Shown here: positions 23,762 to 36,140 of the stretch, piece after piece
How positions within the stretch are numbered: the first letter of the stretch is position 1
Layout: every line of letters starts with the position of its first letter
Assembly: GCF_018342065.1 (NCBI RefSeq)
Contig: NZ_JAFDOE010000003.1
Span: 124,001 to 188,000 of the forward strand
Length of the DNA: 64,000 nucleotides
Origin: Citrobacter sp. FP75
GTDB taxonomy: Bacteria; Pseudomonadota; Gammaproteobacteria; Enterobacterales; Enterobacteriaceae
Direction of reading: 5' to 3'
Translations under genes and position numbers: made by a program
The notes under the pieces: model-generated
What the model saw: only the letters and a program-made list of their open reading frames with translations
Databases searched by the model: none
Told to the model about the DNA's origin: nothing

Positions 23762-25777
23762 ATGTCTGAGAACATAGCGTTGAATGCGTTAACCGAACAA
23801 ATGGCCCGGGAAGGGATCCGTCGTCTGCTGATTATCAGCGGCGAGGGTCCCTGGCCTCAGGAGCAGGCGTTTGCGCTACAAAGCACATTACCCGGCGACT
23901 GGTTATGGGTGGGGGCAACGGCCCCCGCTGAGCCCTGCTGCACGCCGCAGGCGTTGCAAACGTTGCTGGGTCGCGAATTTTGCCATGCGGTCTTTGACGC
24001 CCGGCAGGGATTCGATGCCGCGGCATTTGCCGCCTTAAGCGGCACGCTGCGTGCCGGGAGCTGGCTGGTGCTGCTGACTCCCCCCTGGCAGGACTGGCAA
24101 ACGCATCCTGATGCAGATTCACTGCGCTGGAGCGACTGCGCCGAACCTATCCCTACGCCGCACTTTGTCGAACATTTTCAGCGGGTGATTACCCGTGATG
24201 GACAAACCCTGCACTGGCAGCAGCATCAGCCGTTTGCGCCGGTGCATTTTCCCGAGCGTGCTGGCTGGCAGCCGGCCAATGGCGATCCTCAGCCAGAACA
24301 GGCGGTAATTTTACAGCAATTGCTGGATATGCCTCCCGGTGTGGCTGCGGTGACCGCCGCGCGCGGCCGGGGAAAATCCGCGCTGGCAGGACAGCTGATA
24401 TCAAGCATTAACGGGACAGCAATTGTTACCGCACCGGCGAAAGCGGCGACGGATGTGCTGGCGTATTTTGCCAGGGAACATTATCGCTTTATGGCACCAG
24501 ACGCACTATTAACCGGCAGCGAAACCGCTGACTGGCTGGTCGTGGATGAGGCTGCCGCTATTCCCGCCCCGCTGTTACATCAGCTGGTTTCGCGTTTTCC
24601 GCGTGTGCTGTTGACCACCACCGTTCAGGGCTACGAGGGAACCGGCAGAGGGTTTTTATTGAAGTTCTGCGCGCGTTTCCCACATCTTCAGCGTTATGAA
24701 CTGCAGCAGCCTGTCAGGTGGGCACTGGGGTGCCCGTTGGAAAAAATCGTCAGCGAGGCGCTGGTGCTCGACGACGAAACCTTTTCGCATCCCCCTCTGG
24801 GCGATATCCACTTCTCTGCCTTTGAGTCGACCGCCTGGCATCGCAACCCGCATCTGCCGCTGGCGGTCTATCAGCTGCTTTCCGGGGCGCATTATCGTAC
24901 TTCACCGCTCGATCTCCGTCGGATGATGGATGCGCCCGGCCAGCACTTTCTGCAGGCCTCGGCGGCTGACGCGGTGGCGGGTGCTGTATGGCTGGTCGAT
25001 GAAGGAGGATTGTCCGCTGAACTCAGCCAGGCCGTTTGGGCCGGGTTTCGTCGACCCAGAGGAAATCTGGTGGCGCAGTCGCTGGCTGCACATGGTGGCG
25101 ATCCGCTGGCAGCAACGCTGGTTGGGCGGCGAGTAAGCCGTATAGCGGTTCATCCTGCCCGTCAGCGGGAAGGTATCGGACAACAGCTGATCGAACAGGC
25201 TCATCGCTATTCCACACAGTGTGACTATCTGTCCGTTAGTTTTGGTTATACGGCTGAACTATGGCGCTTCTGGCAGCGCTGCGGCTTTGTACTGGTGCGA
25301 ATGGGCAATCATCGGGAAGCCAGCAGCGGGTGCTATACCGCAATGGCGCTACTGCCTGTCAGCGAGTCTGGAAAATACCTGGCTGCAACAGAGCATCTGC
25401 GCCTGCGTCGTGATGCTGACGTTTTGGCACTGTGGAACGGCGAGGACCTCCCGATAGCGCCGCTGAGAGAGACTACGCTTAATGATGACGACTGGCTGGC
25501 GCTGGCCGGATTTGCCTTTGCGCATCGGCCGCTACTCACATCACTCGGTTGTCTGAGTCGTCTGCTCCTGCACTGTGAACAGCCTCTCCCGGCGCTACGC
25601 GGTCGTTTACAGGAGAAATGCAGCGACGCTGAACTGTGCCAACGGCTGAAGGTACCCGGTCGTAAAGCGCTGTTGTTAGTTCAGCGAGATGAGGCGGCGC
25701 AGGCGTTAGCCCTGCTGGATGCGACCCGGACGCAATGGCTACAGAATCGCATTATGCAATGGCAATTTTTTCACTAA
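23762..25777 (+). CDS. tmcA: tRNA(Met) cytidine acetyltransferase
   Basis: This enzyme acetylates the wobble cytidine (ac4C34) of elongator tRNA-Met with acetyl-CoA and ATP, preventing misreading of AUA. The 671 residues equal E. coli TmcA. An N-terminal domain (about 1-170) is followed by an RNA-helicase-like ATPase with Walker A AARGRGKSALAG and Walker B WLVVDEAAAIP. A GNAT acetyltransferase domain (RIAVHPARQREGIGQQL, about 460-470) and a C-terminal tRNA-binding domain complete it. The first third is more divergent from E. coli than the rest. Confidence 0.97.
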   Translation: MSENIALNALTEQMAREGIRRLLIISGEGPWPQEQAFALQSTLPGDWLWVGATAPAEPCCTPQALQTLLGREFCHAVFDARQGFDAAAFAALSGTLRAGSWLVLLTPPWQDWQTHPDADSLRWSDCAEPIPTPHFVEHFQRVITRDGQTLHWQQHQPFAPVHFPERAGWQPANGDPQPEQAVILQQLLDMPPGVAAVTAARGRGKSALAGQLISSINGTAIVTAPAKAATDVLAYFAREHYRFMAPDALLTGSETADWLVVDEAAAIPAPLLHQLVSRFPRVLLTTTVQGYEGTGRGFLLKFCARFPHLQRYELQQPVRWALGCPLEKIVSEALVLDDETFSHPPLGDIHFSAFESTAWHRNPHLPLAVYQLLSGAHYRTSPLDLRRMMDAPGQHFLQASAADAVAGAVWLVDEGGLSAELSQAVWAGFRRPRGNLVAQSLAAHGGDPLAATLVGRRVSRIAVHPARQREGIGQQLIEQAHRYSTQCDYLSVSFGYTAELWRFWQRCGFVLVRMGNHREASSGCYTAMALLPVSESGKYLAATEHLRLRRDADVLALWNGEDLPIAPLRETTLNDDDWLALAGFAFAHRPLLTSLGCLSRLLLHCEQPLPALRGRLQEKCSDAELCQRLKVPGRKALLLVQRDEAAQALALLDATRTQWLQNRIMQWQFFH

Positions 25778-25850
25778 CTTCTTCAATTTCCTGGCATGGT
25801 CATTGCGATTAAGCGGCGTAGAATCACTCTTATCAGTTAAGGAGATCGCC

Positions 25851-26549
25851 ATGAAACATGACCATTTTGTTGTTCAAAGCCCCGATAAACCCGCTCAACA
25901 GCTATTGCTGCTGTTTCATGGCGTCGGCGATAATCCGGTTGCCATGGGCGAAATTGGTTCCTGGTTTGCGCCGCTGTTTCCGGATGCGCTGATTGTCAGC
26001 ATCGGTGGGGCACAGCCTTACGGCACCGGCGGTGGGCGTCAGTGGTTTTCCGTGCAGGATGTGACGGAAGAGAACCGCCAGGCGCGCGTTGACGCCATCA
26101 TGCCGGTGTTTATCGACACCGTACGCTACTGGCAGCAGCAGAGCGGCGTTTCCCCTCAGGCCACCGCGCTGATAGGTTTTTCGCAAGGGGCGATTATGTC
26201 GCTTGAGAGCGTCAAGGCTGAACCGGGGCTGGCATCACGGGTGATTGCGTTCAATGGCCGCTACGCCAGTTTGCCGGAGGTTGCGACGACCGCAACCACG
26301 GTGCATTTGATTCACGGTGGTGAAGACAGGGTCATTGAGTTGTCTCACGCTGTCGCCGCGCAGGAAGCGTTAATTCGTGCTGGCGGGGATGTGACGCTGG
26401 ATATCGTCGACGACCTGGGTCACGCCATTGACGATCGCAGCATGCAGTTTGCGCTCGATCATTTGCGTTTTACCGTACCGAAGCACTACTTCGATGAAGC
26501 GTTGAGCGGCGGCACACCTCACGATGATGATGTCATTGAGATGATTTAA
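25851..26549 (+). CDS. ypfH: Alpha/beta-hydrolase (esterase/phospholipase family) YpfH
   Basis: A cytoplasmic serine hydrolase of the phospholipase/carboxylesterase family with 232 residues as in E. coli. The oxyanion-hole segment LLLFHGVGDN is near residue 20, the nucleophile elbow is GFSQGA, and the acid and base regions are HGGEDRVIE and DLGHAID. The ATG at 25851 follows AAGGAGA. An upstream open stretch overlapping tmcA is not used. Natural substrate unknown; esterase activity is the family expectation. Confidence 0.94.
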   Translation: MKHDHFVVQSPDKPAQQLLLLFHGVGDNPVAMGEIGSWFAPLFPDALIVSIGGAQPYGTGGGRQWFSVQDVTEENRQARVDAIMPVFIDTVRYWQQQSGVSPQATALIGFSQGAIMSLESVKAEPGLASRVIAFNGRYASLPEVATTATTVHLIHGGEDRVIELSHAVAAQEALIRAGGDVTLDIVDDLGHAIDDRSMQFALDHLRFTVPKHYFDEALSGGTPHDDDVIEMI

Positions 26550-26552
26550 ACG

Positions 26553-26587
26553 AAAAGCCCGGAAAATGAATGATTTTCCGGGCTTTT
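26553..26587. terminator. Bidirectional terminator between ypfH and ypfN
   Basis: A perfect 15-bp stem with loop GAATG has A-rich and T-rich outer ends and serves both convergent genes. Confidence 0.92.
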
Positions 26588-26596
26588 AAATTGTAC

Positions 26597-26797
26597 TTAC
26601 TTCTTAGGTTGGTCTTTGTTCGGCCAATCGTCGTCGTCATCCCATTTATCGTTAAAATCACGATGCGGGGGAAGCTCCGGTTTATTGGCGAGAAATTTCT
26701 TATGGTCAACGCGCTTGAGATCTTTGATCACATTCAGCAGTACGCCTACCAGAAACACCAGCACTAAAATCCACCAATACTTTGCCAGCAAGTCCAT
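26597..26797 (-). CDS. ypfN: Small membrane protein YpfN
   Basis: A 66-residue single-pass membrane protein of the UPF0370 family. The hydrophobic helix ([18 protein letters not shown]) occupies about 7-24. A basic stretch ([12 protein letters not shown]) and a strongly acidic/aromatic tail ([11 protein letters not shown]) follow. It lies 27 bases after dapE in the same direction and is probably cotranscribed with yffB-dapE. Function unknown. Confidence 0.94.
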   Translation of the reverse strand: MDLLAKYWWILVLVFLVGVLLNVIKDLKRVDHKKFLANKPELPPHRDFNDKWDDDDDWPNKDQPKK

Positions 26798-26824
26798 GCT
26801 TATTTCCTCTTGCAGGAACGCTCA

Positions 26825-27952
26825 TCAGGCGACGAGCTGCTCCATGATACGTTGATACATACGGGCAAGCAGCTGCAGGTCGGCGGCATTAACACATTCA
26901 TTAATTTTATGAATGGTGGCATTGACCGGCCCTAATTCTACTACCTGCGCCCCCATGCGGGCAATAAAGCGCCCGTCGGATGTCCCGCCTGTAGTCAGTA
27001 ACTGCGGTTTAATTTCATTATAGTGCTCAATGGCGTTCACCACTGCATCCACCAGTTTACCGCGCGCTGTCAGGAACGGTTGACCGGATAGCCACCAGTC
27101 GGCGGTGTAACGCAACTGATGCTTATCCAATAGCGCCAGCACCCGGGACTTGATCATTTCATCGTTTAATTCGGTGCTGAAACGGAAGTTGAACTGGATA
27201 AACAGTTCGCCGGGAATGACGTTATTGCTGCCGGTGCCAGCCTGAATATTGGCAATCTGCATACTGGTAGCAGGGAAAAATTCATTGCCCTGATCCCACT
27301 CGATCTCCACCAGTTCATTGAGCATTGGCGCCGCGCGGTGTACCGGGTTATCAGCCAGATGCGGGTAGGCTACGTGACCCTGCACGCCGTGAATGGTCAG
27401 GTTGCAGGTCAGTGAACCCCGACGCCCGTTTTTAACCACGTCACCGACGATTTCCGTACTGGAGGGCTCACCGACCAGACAATAGTCCAGCCGCTCGTTG
27501 CGCGCCATCAACGCTTCGACCACCTTAACGGTGCCATTTTTAGCGCTGGCTTCTTCGTCTGAGGTGATTAAAAACGCCAGGCGGCCTTTGTGGTTAGGAT
27601 GCTGGGCGACGAAGCGCTCGGCTGCGACAACCATCGCCGCCAGCGAGCCTTTCATATCGGCAGCGCCACGCCCGAACAGCATGCCGTCGCGGATCGTCGG
27701 TTCAAACGGTGGATTAATCCAACGATCAACATCGCCGGCAGGCACTACGTCAGTGTGACCGGCAAATGCCAGCGTCTCACCTTGTCCGCGCCATGCCCAA
27801 AAATTCTGTGTGTCACCAAAATCCATACGCTCAACGGTAAAACCTACCGCGCGCAGGCGTTCAATCATTAACGCCTGGCACCCGGCATCATCCGGGCTCA
27901 GGGAAGGACGGCGAATAAGCTGCTGTGTCAGCTCAATAACCGGGCACGACAT
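26825..27952 (-). CDS. dapE: Succinyl-diaminopimelate desuccinylase
   Basis: A cytoplasmic M20-family di-zinc hydrolase producing LL-diaminopimelate and succinate in lysine/peptidoglycan synthesis. The 375 residues equal E. coli DapE. Metal ligands are visible in [11 protein letters not shown] (His, Asp) and [12 protein letters not shown] (Glu-Glu); [13 protein letters not shown] and the C-terminal [10 protein letters not shown] are conserved. A dimerisation domain occupies about 180-290. The start is 3 bases after the yffB stop, and ypfN follows. Confidence 0.98.
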   Translation of the reverse strand: MSCPVIELTQQLIRRPSLSPDDAGCQALMIERLRAVGFTVERMDFGDTQNFWAWRGQGETLAFAGHTDVVPAGDVDRWINPPFEPTIRDGMLFGRGAADMKGSLAAMVVAAERFVAQHPNHKGRLAFLITSDEEASAKNGTVKVVEALMARNERLDYCLVGEPSSTEIVGDVVKNGRRGSLTCNLTIHGVQGHVAYPHLADNPVHRAAPMLNELVEIEWDQGNEFFPATSMQIANIQAGTGSNNVIPGELFIQFNFRFSTELNDEMIKSRVLALLDKHQLRYTADWWLSGQPFLTARGKLVDAVVNAIEHYNEIKPQLLTTGGTSDGRFIARMGAQVVELGPVNATIHKINECVNAADLQLLARMYQRIMEQLVA

Positions 27953-27955
27953 AGA

Positions 27956-28312
27956 TTACACCTCATTAAAAAACTGCAAATAACTGGATTCACTGAAACC
28001 CAGCAGCATAGGCTTACCCGGCTCGCAGAGCAATGGACGTTTGATAATTGCAGGCATTTCAATCATCAACGCAGCGGCGGAAGCCGCATCGGTGATTTGG
28101 CTGCGCGTGGATTCATCCAGTTTACGCCAGGTCGTGCCACGCGTATTGAGCAGCGGCTCCCAGCCTAACTCATTGATAAAGGACTGCATGAGCGCGTTGT
28201 CCAGACCATCAACGCGATAATCATGAAAGCGGTAGTCGACCCCATTTTCTTCCAGCCAACGTCGGGCCTTTTTAATCGTGTCGCAATTCTTAATACCGTA
28301 GAGGGTGATCAT
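27956..28312 (-). CDS. yffB: ArsC-family protein YffB
   Basis: A 118-residue thioredoxin-fold protein of the ArsC/Spx-like family. The active-site loop is [16 protein letters not shown] with a single Cys, a C-X2-type position shared with YffB proteins. It precedes dapE with a 3-base gap, an arrangement conserved in enterobacteria, which suggests a housekeeping role rather than arsenate reduction. The product is often called a glutathione-dependent reductase; that activity cannot be seen here. Confidence 0.93.
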   Translation of the reverse strand: MITLYGIKNCDTIKKARRWLEENGVDYRFHDYRVDGLDNALMQSFINELGWEPLLNTRGTTWRKLDESTRSQITDAASAAALMIEMPAIIKRPLLCEPGKPMLLGFSESSYLQFFNEV

Positions 28313-28700
28313 TTGAATCCTTATTGACTAATTTTGAATATCTATTCTTTTTCTGATGAATGCGGATAATACATATTGTCATTCAGACGTTATAGAAAAA
28401 TATAACATTGTTGGGCAATGGTTAATAATAATTCCTGAAAGTTCCAATAATCTGTGCTGAACCACAATTCAGAATTTACCTGCTTGCATCAGCCTGTTTT
28501 TCCATCAGAATTGCAAAAGTAGTAGATGATGTATGAATATTTCAAAATATTGCCGTAAGTCACATAAAATTTATGGGTATAGCGCATAGTAATCACACAG
28601 GCCCCACACACGGGAGGATGCAATTACAACCATCGGTTAAATTGTCTTCTTTTAATGATGATGATTTCGTAGAATGCCCATAATAATAAGAGAGGTTGTT
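28313..28700. other. Intergenic region, yffB to ypfM
   Basis: A 388-base AT-rich region. It must contain the divergent promoters of yffB-dapE-ypfN and of ypfM. No larger ORF, repeat or convincing operator was seen. The minus-strand ORF across 28593-28811 is a shadow of the ypfM gene and its terminator. Confidence 0.6.
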
Positions 28701-28760
28701 ATGATTGAACGTGAACTGGGGAACTGGAAAGACTTTATCGAAGTGATGCTTCGTAAATAA
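28701..28760 (+). CDS. ypfM: Small protein YpfM (19 residues)
   Basis: A 19-codon gene whose product MIERELGNWKDFIEVMLRK is the E. coli small protein YpfM. The ATG follows AGAGG by 5 bases, a good ribosome site. The peptide is an amphipathic, charged sequence without a membrane helix. A strong terminator lies 36 bases downstream. The function is not known. The short length means it would be missed by normal ORF cut-offs. Confidence 0.93.
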   Translation: MIERELGNWKDFIEVMLRK

Positions 28761-28796
28761 ATTTCTGGCAGATATCCTGATCCCGCAAGGGATAAT

Positions 28797-28828
28797 AAAA
28801 AGGCGACTCATTGTAAGTCGCCTTTTTT
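28797..28828. terminator. Bidirectional terminator between ypfM and acrD
   Basis: The stem AAAAAGGCGACT/AGTCGCCTTTTT with a 7-base loop is flanked by A and T runs and ends both ypfM and acrD transcripts. Confidence 0.92.
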
Positions 28829-28833
28829 GTCTC

Positions 28834-31800
28834 TTATTCAGGCTTCGGCTTCAACGGGAAGCGCCTGCGCACCAGCACAAAGAACAGCGGAACGAAGTAA
28901 ATTGCCAGAATGGTGGCGGATATCATCCCACCCATTACGCCGGTCCCTACCGCATGCTGACCGCCGGAACCTGCGCCGCTGCTGATGGTCATCGGCAGCA
29001 CCCCGAAGATAAATGCCAGTGACGTCATCAAAATCGGACGCAAACGCTGGCGACAGGCGTGCAGCGTGGCATCGAGCAGATCGTGGCCTTTCTCGTTCAT
29101 CTCATTGGCGAATTCAACGATCAATATCGCGTTTTTTGCTGAAAGTCCGATAACCGTTAATAACCCGACCTGAAAATAGACGTCGTTTTCCAGGCCGCGC
29201 ATCCAGGTTGCCAGCAGCGCACCAATAACCCCCAGCGGCACGACCAGCATAACAGAGAAGGGAACCGACCAGCTTTCGTACAGCGCCGCCAGGCACAGGA
29301 ACACCACCAGCAGCGAAATGGCGTACAGGGCAGGGGCCTGAGAGCCAGAGAGCCGTTCCTGATACGACATTGCCGTCCATTCGAGGCCAAACCCGGTTGG
29401 TAGCTGATGTACCAGCGATTCCATCACATCCATTGCCGTACCGGTACTGACGCCGGGTGCAGCTTCGCCGACGATCTCGACGGCAGAGTAGCCGTTGTAG
29501 CGTTCCAGACGCGGTGAACCGGTTTCCCAGCGTGAGGTGGCAAACGCCGAGAACGGCACCATACCGCCGCTATTATTGCGCACGTACCACAGGTTAATAT
29601 CGTCAGGAAGCATGCGATATTTCGCCGCCGCCTGCACGTAGACCTTCTTCACGCGACCACGGTCCATAAAGTCGTTGACGTAGCTGGAGCCCCAGGCCGT
29701 CTGCAGCGTATCGTTGATATCATCAATAGACACACCCAGCGCCTGCGCTTTGCGCTGGTCGATATCAATTTGTAGCTGTGGGCTGTCGTCCAGACCGTTA
29801 TGACGTACGCGAGTGAGCGAGGTGTCTTTCCCGGCAAGCTCGATCAGTTTATCGCGCGCGGCCATTAACGCGTCATGGCCTGCGCCAGCGTGATCCTGCA
29901 ATTCCATATCAAAACCGGCAGAGCTACCCAGGCCGCTAATCGCCGGGGGGCTGCTGGCGAAGACGCGGGCCTCTTTAATCTGGTTAAAGGCTTTGGTGGC
30001 GCGTTCGATAATGGCAAATGAGGTGCCGGTAGTGGCGTCACGATCGTCCCAGTCTTTTAAGCGGACAAACATGCGCGCCACGTTTTGTCCGTTGCCGCCA
30101 GGGCCAGAACCGACGGTCGAGAAGACCGACATGATGTTGTCTTTTTCATGGGTGAAGTAATACTTCTCAACTTCTTCCACCACTTTTAACGTTTGCTGCT
30201 GCGTGGAGCCGCTCGGTAACTGCACCGAGGTGGTGAACATGCCGCGGTCTTCCAGCGGCAGGAAGGAGGTTGGTAGTCGCAGGAACAGGAACACCATGCC
30301 GCCGAGCAGCAGGCCGTAGATCAGGATCCAGCGCAGGCTGCGATGTAAAATTCTGGCTACGCCTTTTTCGTAACGTTCAGCGTTGCGGTTGAACATCTGG
30401 TTAAACCAGCCGAAGAACCCGGTTTGCCCGTGATGTTCGCCCTTATGCAGCGGCTTGAGCAGCGTGGCGCACAGGGCCGGGGTCAGGATCATCGCCACCA
30501 GTACCGAGAGCACCATTGCCGAGACAATGGTAATCGAAAACTGGCGATAAATTGCCCCGGTGGTGCCGCCGAAGAAGGCCATCGGGATAAACACCGCCGA
30601 CAGCACCATGGCGATACCTACCAGCGCGCCCTGGATCTGCCCCATTGATTTACGCGTGGCTTCACGCGGCGAGAGGCCTTCCTCGCTCATGATGCGCTCG
30701 ACGTTCTCCACCACCACAATGGCGTCATCAACCAGCAGGCCGATCGCCAGCACCATTGCAAACATTGTTAGCGTGTTGACGCTGTAGCCAAAGGCGTAGA
30801 GCACGGAGAAGGTGCCCATTAACACCACCGGGACGGCGATGGTCGGGATAAGCGTCGCGCGGAAGTTTTGCAGGAACAGGTACATCACGAGGAAGACCAG
30901 CGCGATGGCTTCCAGCAGCGTTTTCACCACGTCGACGATTGAGGCTTTGACGAAGGAGGTGGTTTCATACGCCACCTTGTATTCCAGCCCGTGCGGGAAA
31001 TATTGCGACAGTTCGTCGAGGCGGTTAAGTACCAACTCCGCCGTCGCCATTTCATTCGCACCGGAGGCCAGTTTCACCCCCAGACCGGAAGCAGGATTGC
31101 CGTTAAAGCGGCTGAGGTAGTCATACTTTTCTGCGCCCATTTCGACCGTGGCGACGTCGCCCAGTTTAACTTCTGAACCATCCTGATTCACACGCAGCGT
31201 AATCGCGCGGAATTCATCCGGCGTTTGCAGCAGCGACTGAGCGTTGATCGTCGCATTCAGCGCCTGCTTATCCACCGAAGGCGTGCCGCCAAGTTGGCCT
31301 ACCGCAATTTGCGCATTCTGCGACTCGATAGCATCGGTCACATCTTTGGCGGTCATCTGGACGCTGTTCAGCTTGGCCGGGTCGAGCCAGATACGCATGG
31401 AGTATTGTGAACCGTAGGCGTCAATATCCCCCACGCCGTTAATCCGGCTAAGCGGGTCCTGAATATTACTCGCCACGTAGTCGGCGATGTCCTGCTTATC
31501 CATTGAGCCATCGGTGGAGACAAAGGCGATGGTCAGGATATTGGTATCCCCGGTTTTACGTACCGTCACCCCCTGATCCTGTACCGCCTGCGGCAGTTTA
31601 CGCATCGCCGACTGCAGCTGGTTTTGCACCTGCTGCACGGCTTCGTCAGGATCGGTTCCGGCCACAAAACTCAACGTAACCGTCGCCTGACCGGTCCCGC
31701 TACTTTGCGAGGACATATACATCAGATTATCGAGACCGGTCATGTTCTGCTCGATAACCTGGGTCACGGTGTTTTCCAGGGTTTGCGCCGATGCGCCAGG

Positions 31801-31947
31801 GTAGTTCGCGGTGACGCGCACGTTTGGCGGTGCCAGATCGGGATATTGCTCAACGGGCAACGAAAAAATGGCCAGGGTTCCTGTGAGACACAACAGGATA
31901 GCTAACACCCAGGCAAAAATGGGGCGATCGATAAAAAAATTCGCCAT
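28834..31947 (-). CDS. acrD: Aminoglycoside/multidrug RND efflux pump AcrD
   Basis: An inner-membrane RND pump that works with AcrA and TolC to export aminoglycosides and other hydrophilic or anionic drugs. The 1037 residues equal E. coli AcrD. The typical start [18 protein letters not shown] leads to 12 membrane helices in two blocks, each followed by a large periplasmic domain. The proton-relay Asp pair is in [18 protein letters not shown] (about 406-423). A stand-alone gene without its own acrA, as usual for acrD. A BaeR box stands 71 bases upstream. Confidence 0.98.
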   Translation of the reverse strand: MANFFIDRPIFAWVLAILLCLTGTLAIFSLPVEQYPDLAPPNVRVTANYPGASAQTLENTVTQVIEQNMTGLDNLMYMSSQSSGTGQATVTLSFVAGTDPDEAVQQVQNQLQSAMRKLPQAVQDQGVTVRKTGDTNILTIAFVSTDGSMDKQDIADYVASNIQDPLSRINGVGDIDAYGSQYSMRIWLDPAKLNSVQMTAKDVTDAIESQNAQIAVGQLGGTPSVDKQALNATINAQSLLQTPDEFRAITLRVNQDGSEVKLGDVATVEMGAEKYDYLSRFNGNPASGLGVKLASGANEMATAELVLNRLDELSQYFPHGLEYKVAYETTSFVKASIVDVVKTLLEAIALVFLVMYLFLQNFRATLIPTIAVPVVLMGTFSVLYAFGYSVNTLTMFAMVLAIGLLVDDAIVVVENVERIMSEEGLSPREATRKSMGQIQGALVGIAMVLSAVFIPMAFFGGTTGAIYRQFSITIVSAMVLSVLVAMILTPALCATLLKPLHKGEHHGQTGFFGWFNQMFNRNAERYEKGVARILHRSLRWILIYGLLLGGMVFLFLRLPTSFLPLEDRGMFTTSVQLPSGSTQQQTLKVVEEVEKYYFTHEKDNIMSVFSTVGSGPGGNGQNVARMFVRLKDWDDRDATTGTSFAIIERATKAFNQIKEARVFASSPPAISGLGSSAGFDMELQDHAGAGHDALMAARDKLIELAGKDTSLTRVRHNGLDDSPQLQIDIDQRKAQALGVSIDDINDTLQTAWGSSYVNDFMDRGRVKKVYVQAAAKYRMLPDDINLWYVRNNSGGMVPFSAFATSRWETGSPRLERYNGYSAVEIVGEAAPGVSTGTAMDVMESLVHQLPTGFGLEWTAMSYQERLSGSQAPALYAISLLVVFLCLAALYESWSVPFSVMLVVPLGVIGALLATWMRGLENDVYFQVGLLTVIGLSAKNAILIVEFANEMNEKGHDLLDATLHACRQRLRPILMTSLAFIFGVLPMTISSGAGSGGQHAVGTGVMGGMISATILAIYFVPLFFVLVRRRFPLKPKPE

Positions 31948-32017
31948 TAAAAGAGGACCTCGTGTTTCTGCGTATCGTTATCGGTATGACTTGCTTCACT
32001 GTAGCGGCAAGGTACGG

Positions 32018-32035
32018 GCCAAACGTGGAGAAAAA
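32018..32035 (-). promoter_or_regulatory. BaeR box upstream of acrD
   Basis: On the minus strand TTTTTCTCCACGTTTGGC matches the E. coli BaeR box TTTTTCTCCATDATTGGC (mdtA and acrD) at 16 of 18 positions. BaeSR envelope-stress induction of acrD is therefore expected. Confidence 0.75.
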
Positions 32036-32131
32036 AAGAAGATAATGTAAATTATCATGCGCGTTTACAGCGTACCTTTCGTGCCAACGCCGTCTGGCCT
32101 GGAGACTGGCTTTCTGGCGCTTTGCCGTTCT

Positions 32132-33829
32132 TTACGTTAGCTGACTTTCCGTTTCTGCCGATCGAAAACTGATGCTGACCAGCGTTCCGCCCCCGGAGGG
32201 TTGGGAGAAGGTCAGCGTACCGCTGAGTCGTTCCGCGCGCTCGCGCATAATATTTAAACCATAGTGCCCTGCGGGTTCTTGCGGATCGCCGATACCGACA
32301 CCGTTATCGCGGATATACACGGTATGATTACCATCCGGCGCGGTTACGCAGCTAACGGCAATTTCGCTTGCGCTGGCGTGTTTAATGGCGTTCAACACCG
32401 CTTCACGGACGATCTGCAACAGATGAACCTGCATTTGCGCATCCAGCGCCAGCGTCGGTAACCGACAATCAAGCGTTAGTTTAGCCGATGTCTGATTTTG
32501 CAGCGTTTCCAGCATTTCATGCAGGGCTGAGGGCAGATCGGCCTGCTGTAAGGTCAAGCGGAAGGTCGTGAGCAACTCACGCAGTTGACGGTAAGCATCG
32601 TTCAACGCCTGGGAGAAGTCGGCCATGATGCGCTGCGCCGGGGCGTTATCTTCCGGAATCGAACGTTTCAGCAGCGTTAACTGAATGCGTAAATAGGAAA
32701 GCACCTGTGCCAGTGAGTCATGGAGTTCACGGGCGATGGTCGCTCGCTCTTCCATTAACAACAGTTGCTGAAAATGTTTTTGCGCCTGATTGAAGTACAA
32801 CCCGCGCCCCAGCATAGTGGATACGCTGTTGAGCAGCGGAGTGGAGGCATTCACGTTAGGGCTTTGCCAGTGTAGCTCACCATAAACGGTCTCCTGCATC
32901 GTGACTGGCAGGATTTGCATCGGCAGGTCGGGGCTTTTCGTCCCTTCGCTGATACGCCAGTTATCACCGACGGTCAGTTCCAGAAAATACGCGGCGTCAT
33001 GCTCGCGGACAATTTGTAAAATGTGGCGGAAGCAGTGTACATCAATTTGGCTGGTATTCAGCGCCTGGGAGCACTGATACAGCACCTCCAGGCGACGGTT
33101 GGCTTCGTGGAGATCGTGTGTTTTCTCCGCAACGGAGGCTTCCAGCGAGCGGTAAAGTTTATGCAACTCACTCGACATCTGGCTAAAGGTCTTGCCCAGC
33201 AGCCCCAGTTCGTTGGGTAAACCGGTATCCAGCACCGGGATATCAAACTGACCGTGTTCAATGTGCTGACTGGCCGTCACCAGTTTATTGAGTGGACGCA
33301 CCACCTGCTGGCGAATACGCCGCAGGGTAAAGAAGACCAGAGTGAAAATGCCGATCCCGCCTGCCAGCGATATGCCAAACACCAGCATCACCTTGCGCTC
33401 AGCATAATGCTGTAGTGCCAGCACGAAGAGGTCGATTTGGTCGACATAGTTGTTGATATTGGCCTGATACCATTGCAAATCGCCGCGTATCAGTCGGGCG
33501 TTCATTTCCAGCCAGTTCGCATGCAGGTGTCCATAGCGGTTTTTTACCGCTTCCGGAACATACCAGGCGTTCAGATTTTGTAATGCTGGCGCGTTTAACG
33601 CCTGCTGGAAAAGCTGACGGTGGGCGTTGAGCTGCGGGCTTTGGCTTTGCAGGTCATAACCCAGCCGATAGCTTTGCATACGCAAGGAACCGGCAATATT
33701 AATCGCCTCAGCATCGCGCAAACTGCTGGTTAGTGTAAGCAGCGCAATACCCGTAGAGAGAATTGACAGCAGCACAATGTAGAAAAAAGCCTTGGCTAAA
33801 CTGGCCGAGACAGGACGCTTTACCGTCAC
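32132..33829 (-). CDS. narQ: Nitrate/nitrite sensor histidine kinase NarQ
   Basis: An inner-membrane sensor that phosphorylates NarL and NarP in response to nitrate or nitrite. Its 565 residues hold two membrane helices (about 15-35 and 147-170). The periplasmic P-box (RDAEAINIAGSLRMQSYR) is followed by HAMP, a cysteine-containing linker (LYQCSQALN), a HisKA_3 site (ARELHDSLAQVLSYLR) and an HATPase with DNGVGIG. The GTG start at 33829 has GAGG 8 bases upstream and fits the E. coli start. A longer TTG reading is less likely. It is divergent from aegA. Confidence 0.96.
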   Translation of the reverse strand: MTVKRPVSASLAKAFFYIVLLSILSTGIALLTLTSSLRDAEAINIAGSLRMQSYRLGYDLQSQSPQLNAHRQLFQQALNAPALQNLNAWYVPEAVKNRYGHLHANWLEMNARLIRGDLQWYQANINNYVDQIDLFVLALQHYAERKVMLVFGISLAGGIGIFTLVFFTLRRIRQQVVRPLNKLVTASQHIEHGQFDIPVLDTGLPNELGLLGKTFSQMSSELHKLYRSLEASVAEKTHDLHEANRRLEVLYQCSQALNTSQIDVHCFRHILQIVREHDAAYFLELTVGDNWRISEGTKSPDLPMQILPVTMQETVYGELHWQSPNVNASTPLLNSVSTMLGRGLYFNQAQKHFQQLLLMEERATIARELHDSLAQVLSYLRIQLTLLKRSIPEDNAPAQRIMADFSQALNDAYRQLRELLTTFRLTLQQADLPSALHEMLETLQNQTSAKLTLDCRLPTLALDAQMQVHLLQIVREAVLNAIKHASASEIAVSCVTAPDGNHTVYIRDNGVGIGDPQEPAGHYGLNIMRERAERLSGTLTFSQPSGGGTLVSISFRSAETESQLT

Positions 33830-33888
33830 TCGCACATCCTCACACAATACGCGTCGCGCCTGGATGCAGCCCGAACGACGCAGTGTAT

Positions 33889-33902
33889 TTGATAAATGTT
33901 AA
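33889..33902 (+). promoter_or_regulatory. Imperfect FNR-like site between narQ and aegA
   Basis: TTGATAAATGTTAA matches 8 of 10 informative bases of the FNR consensus. It lies 192 bases upstream of aegA and 60 bases upstream of narQ, so its target is unclear. Confidence 0.3.
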
Positions 33903-34057
33903 TAAGATCGCCATGAAACAGGATGGTAACTGAAACACAATTTCATATGCGATGAAATAAATTGATCTGCCACAGGTTCTGGACAAATAGTTGTGCTTCC
34001 TGGGCAAATGGACATTGCCGCTCTCTTCAGGGTCGGTTAATAACAACAGTCATATAA

Positions 34058-36073
<2,016 letters not shown>

Positions 36074-36140
36074 TCTGGGGTCAAGACAAACCCGGTTTCA
36101 CGGCGTAGTATTATTGCTCACTTCTCGCCGTGGAGCCGGT

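Noticed and set aside
23762-24240. Horizontally acquired N-terminal part of tmcA
   Set aside because: The region differs from E. coli more than the rest, but the length and conserved motifs are normal; this domain is known to vary among enterobacteria.
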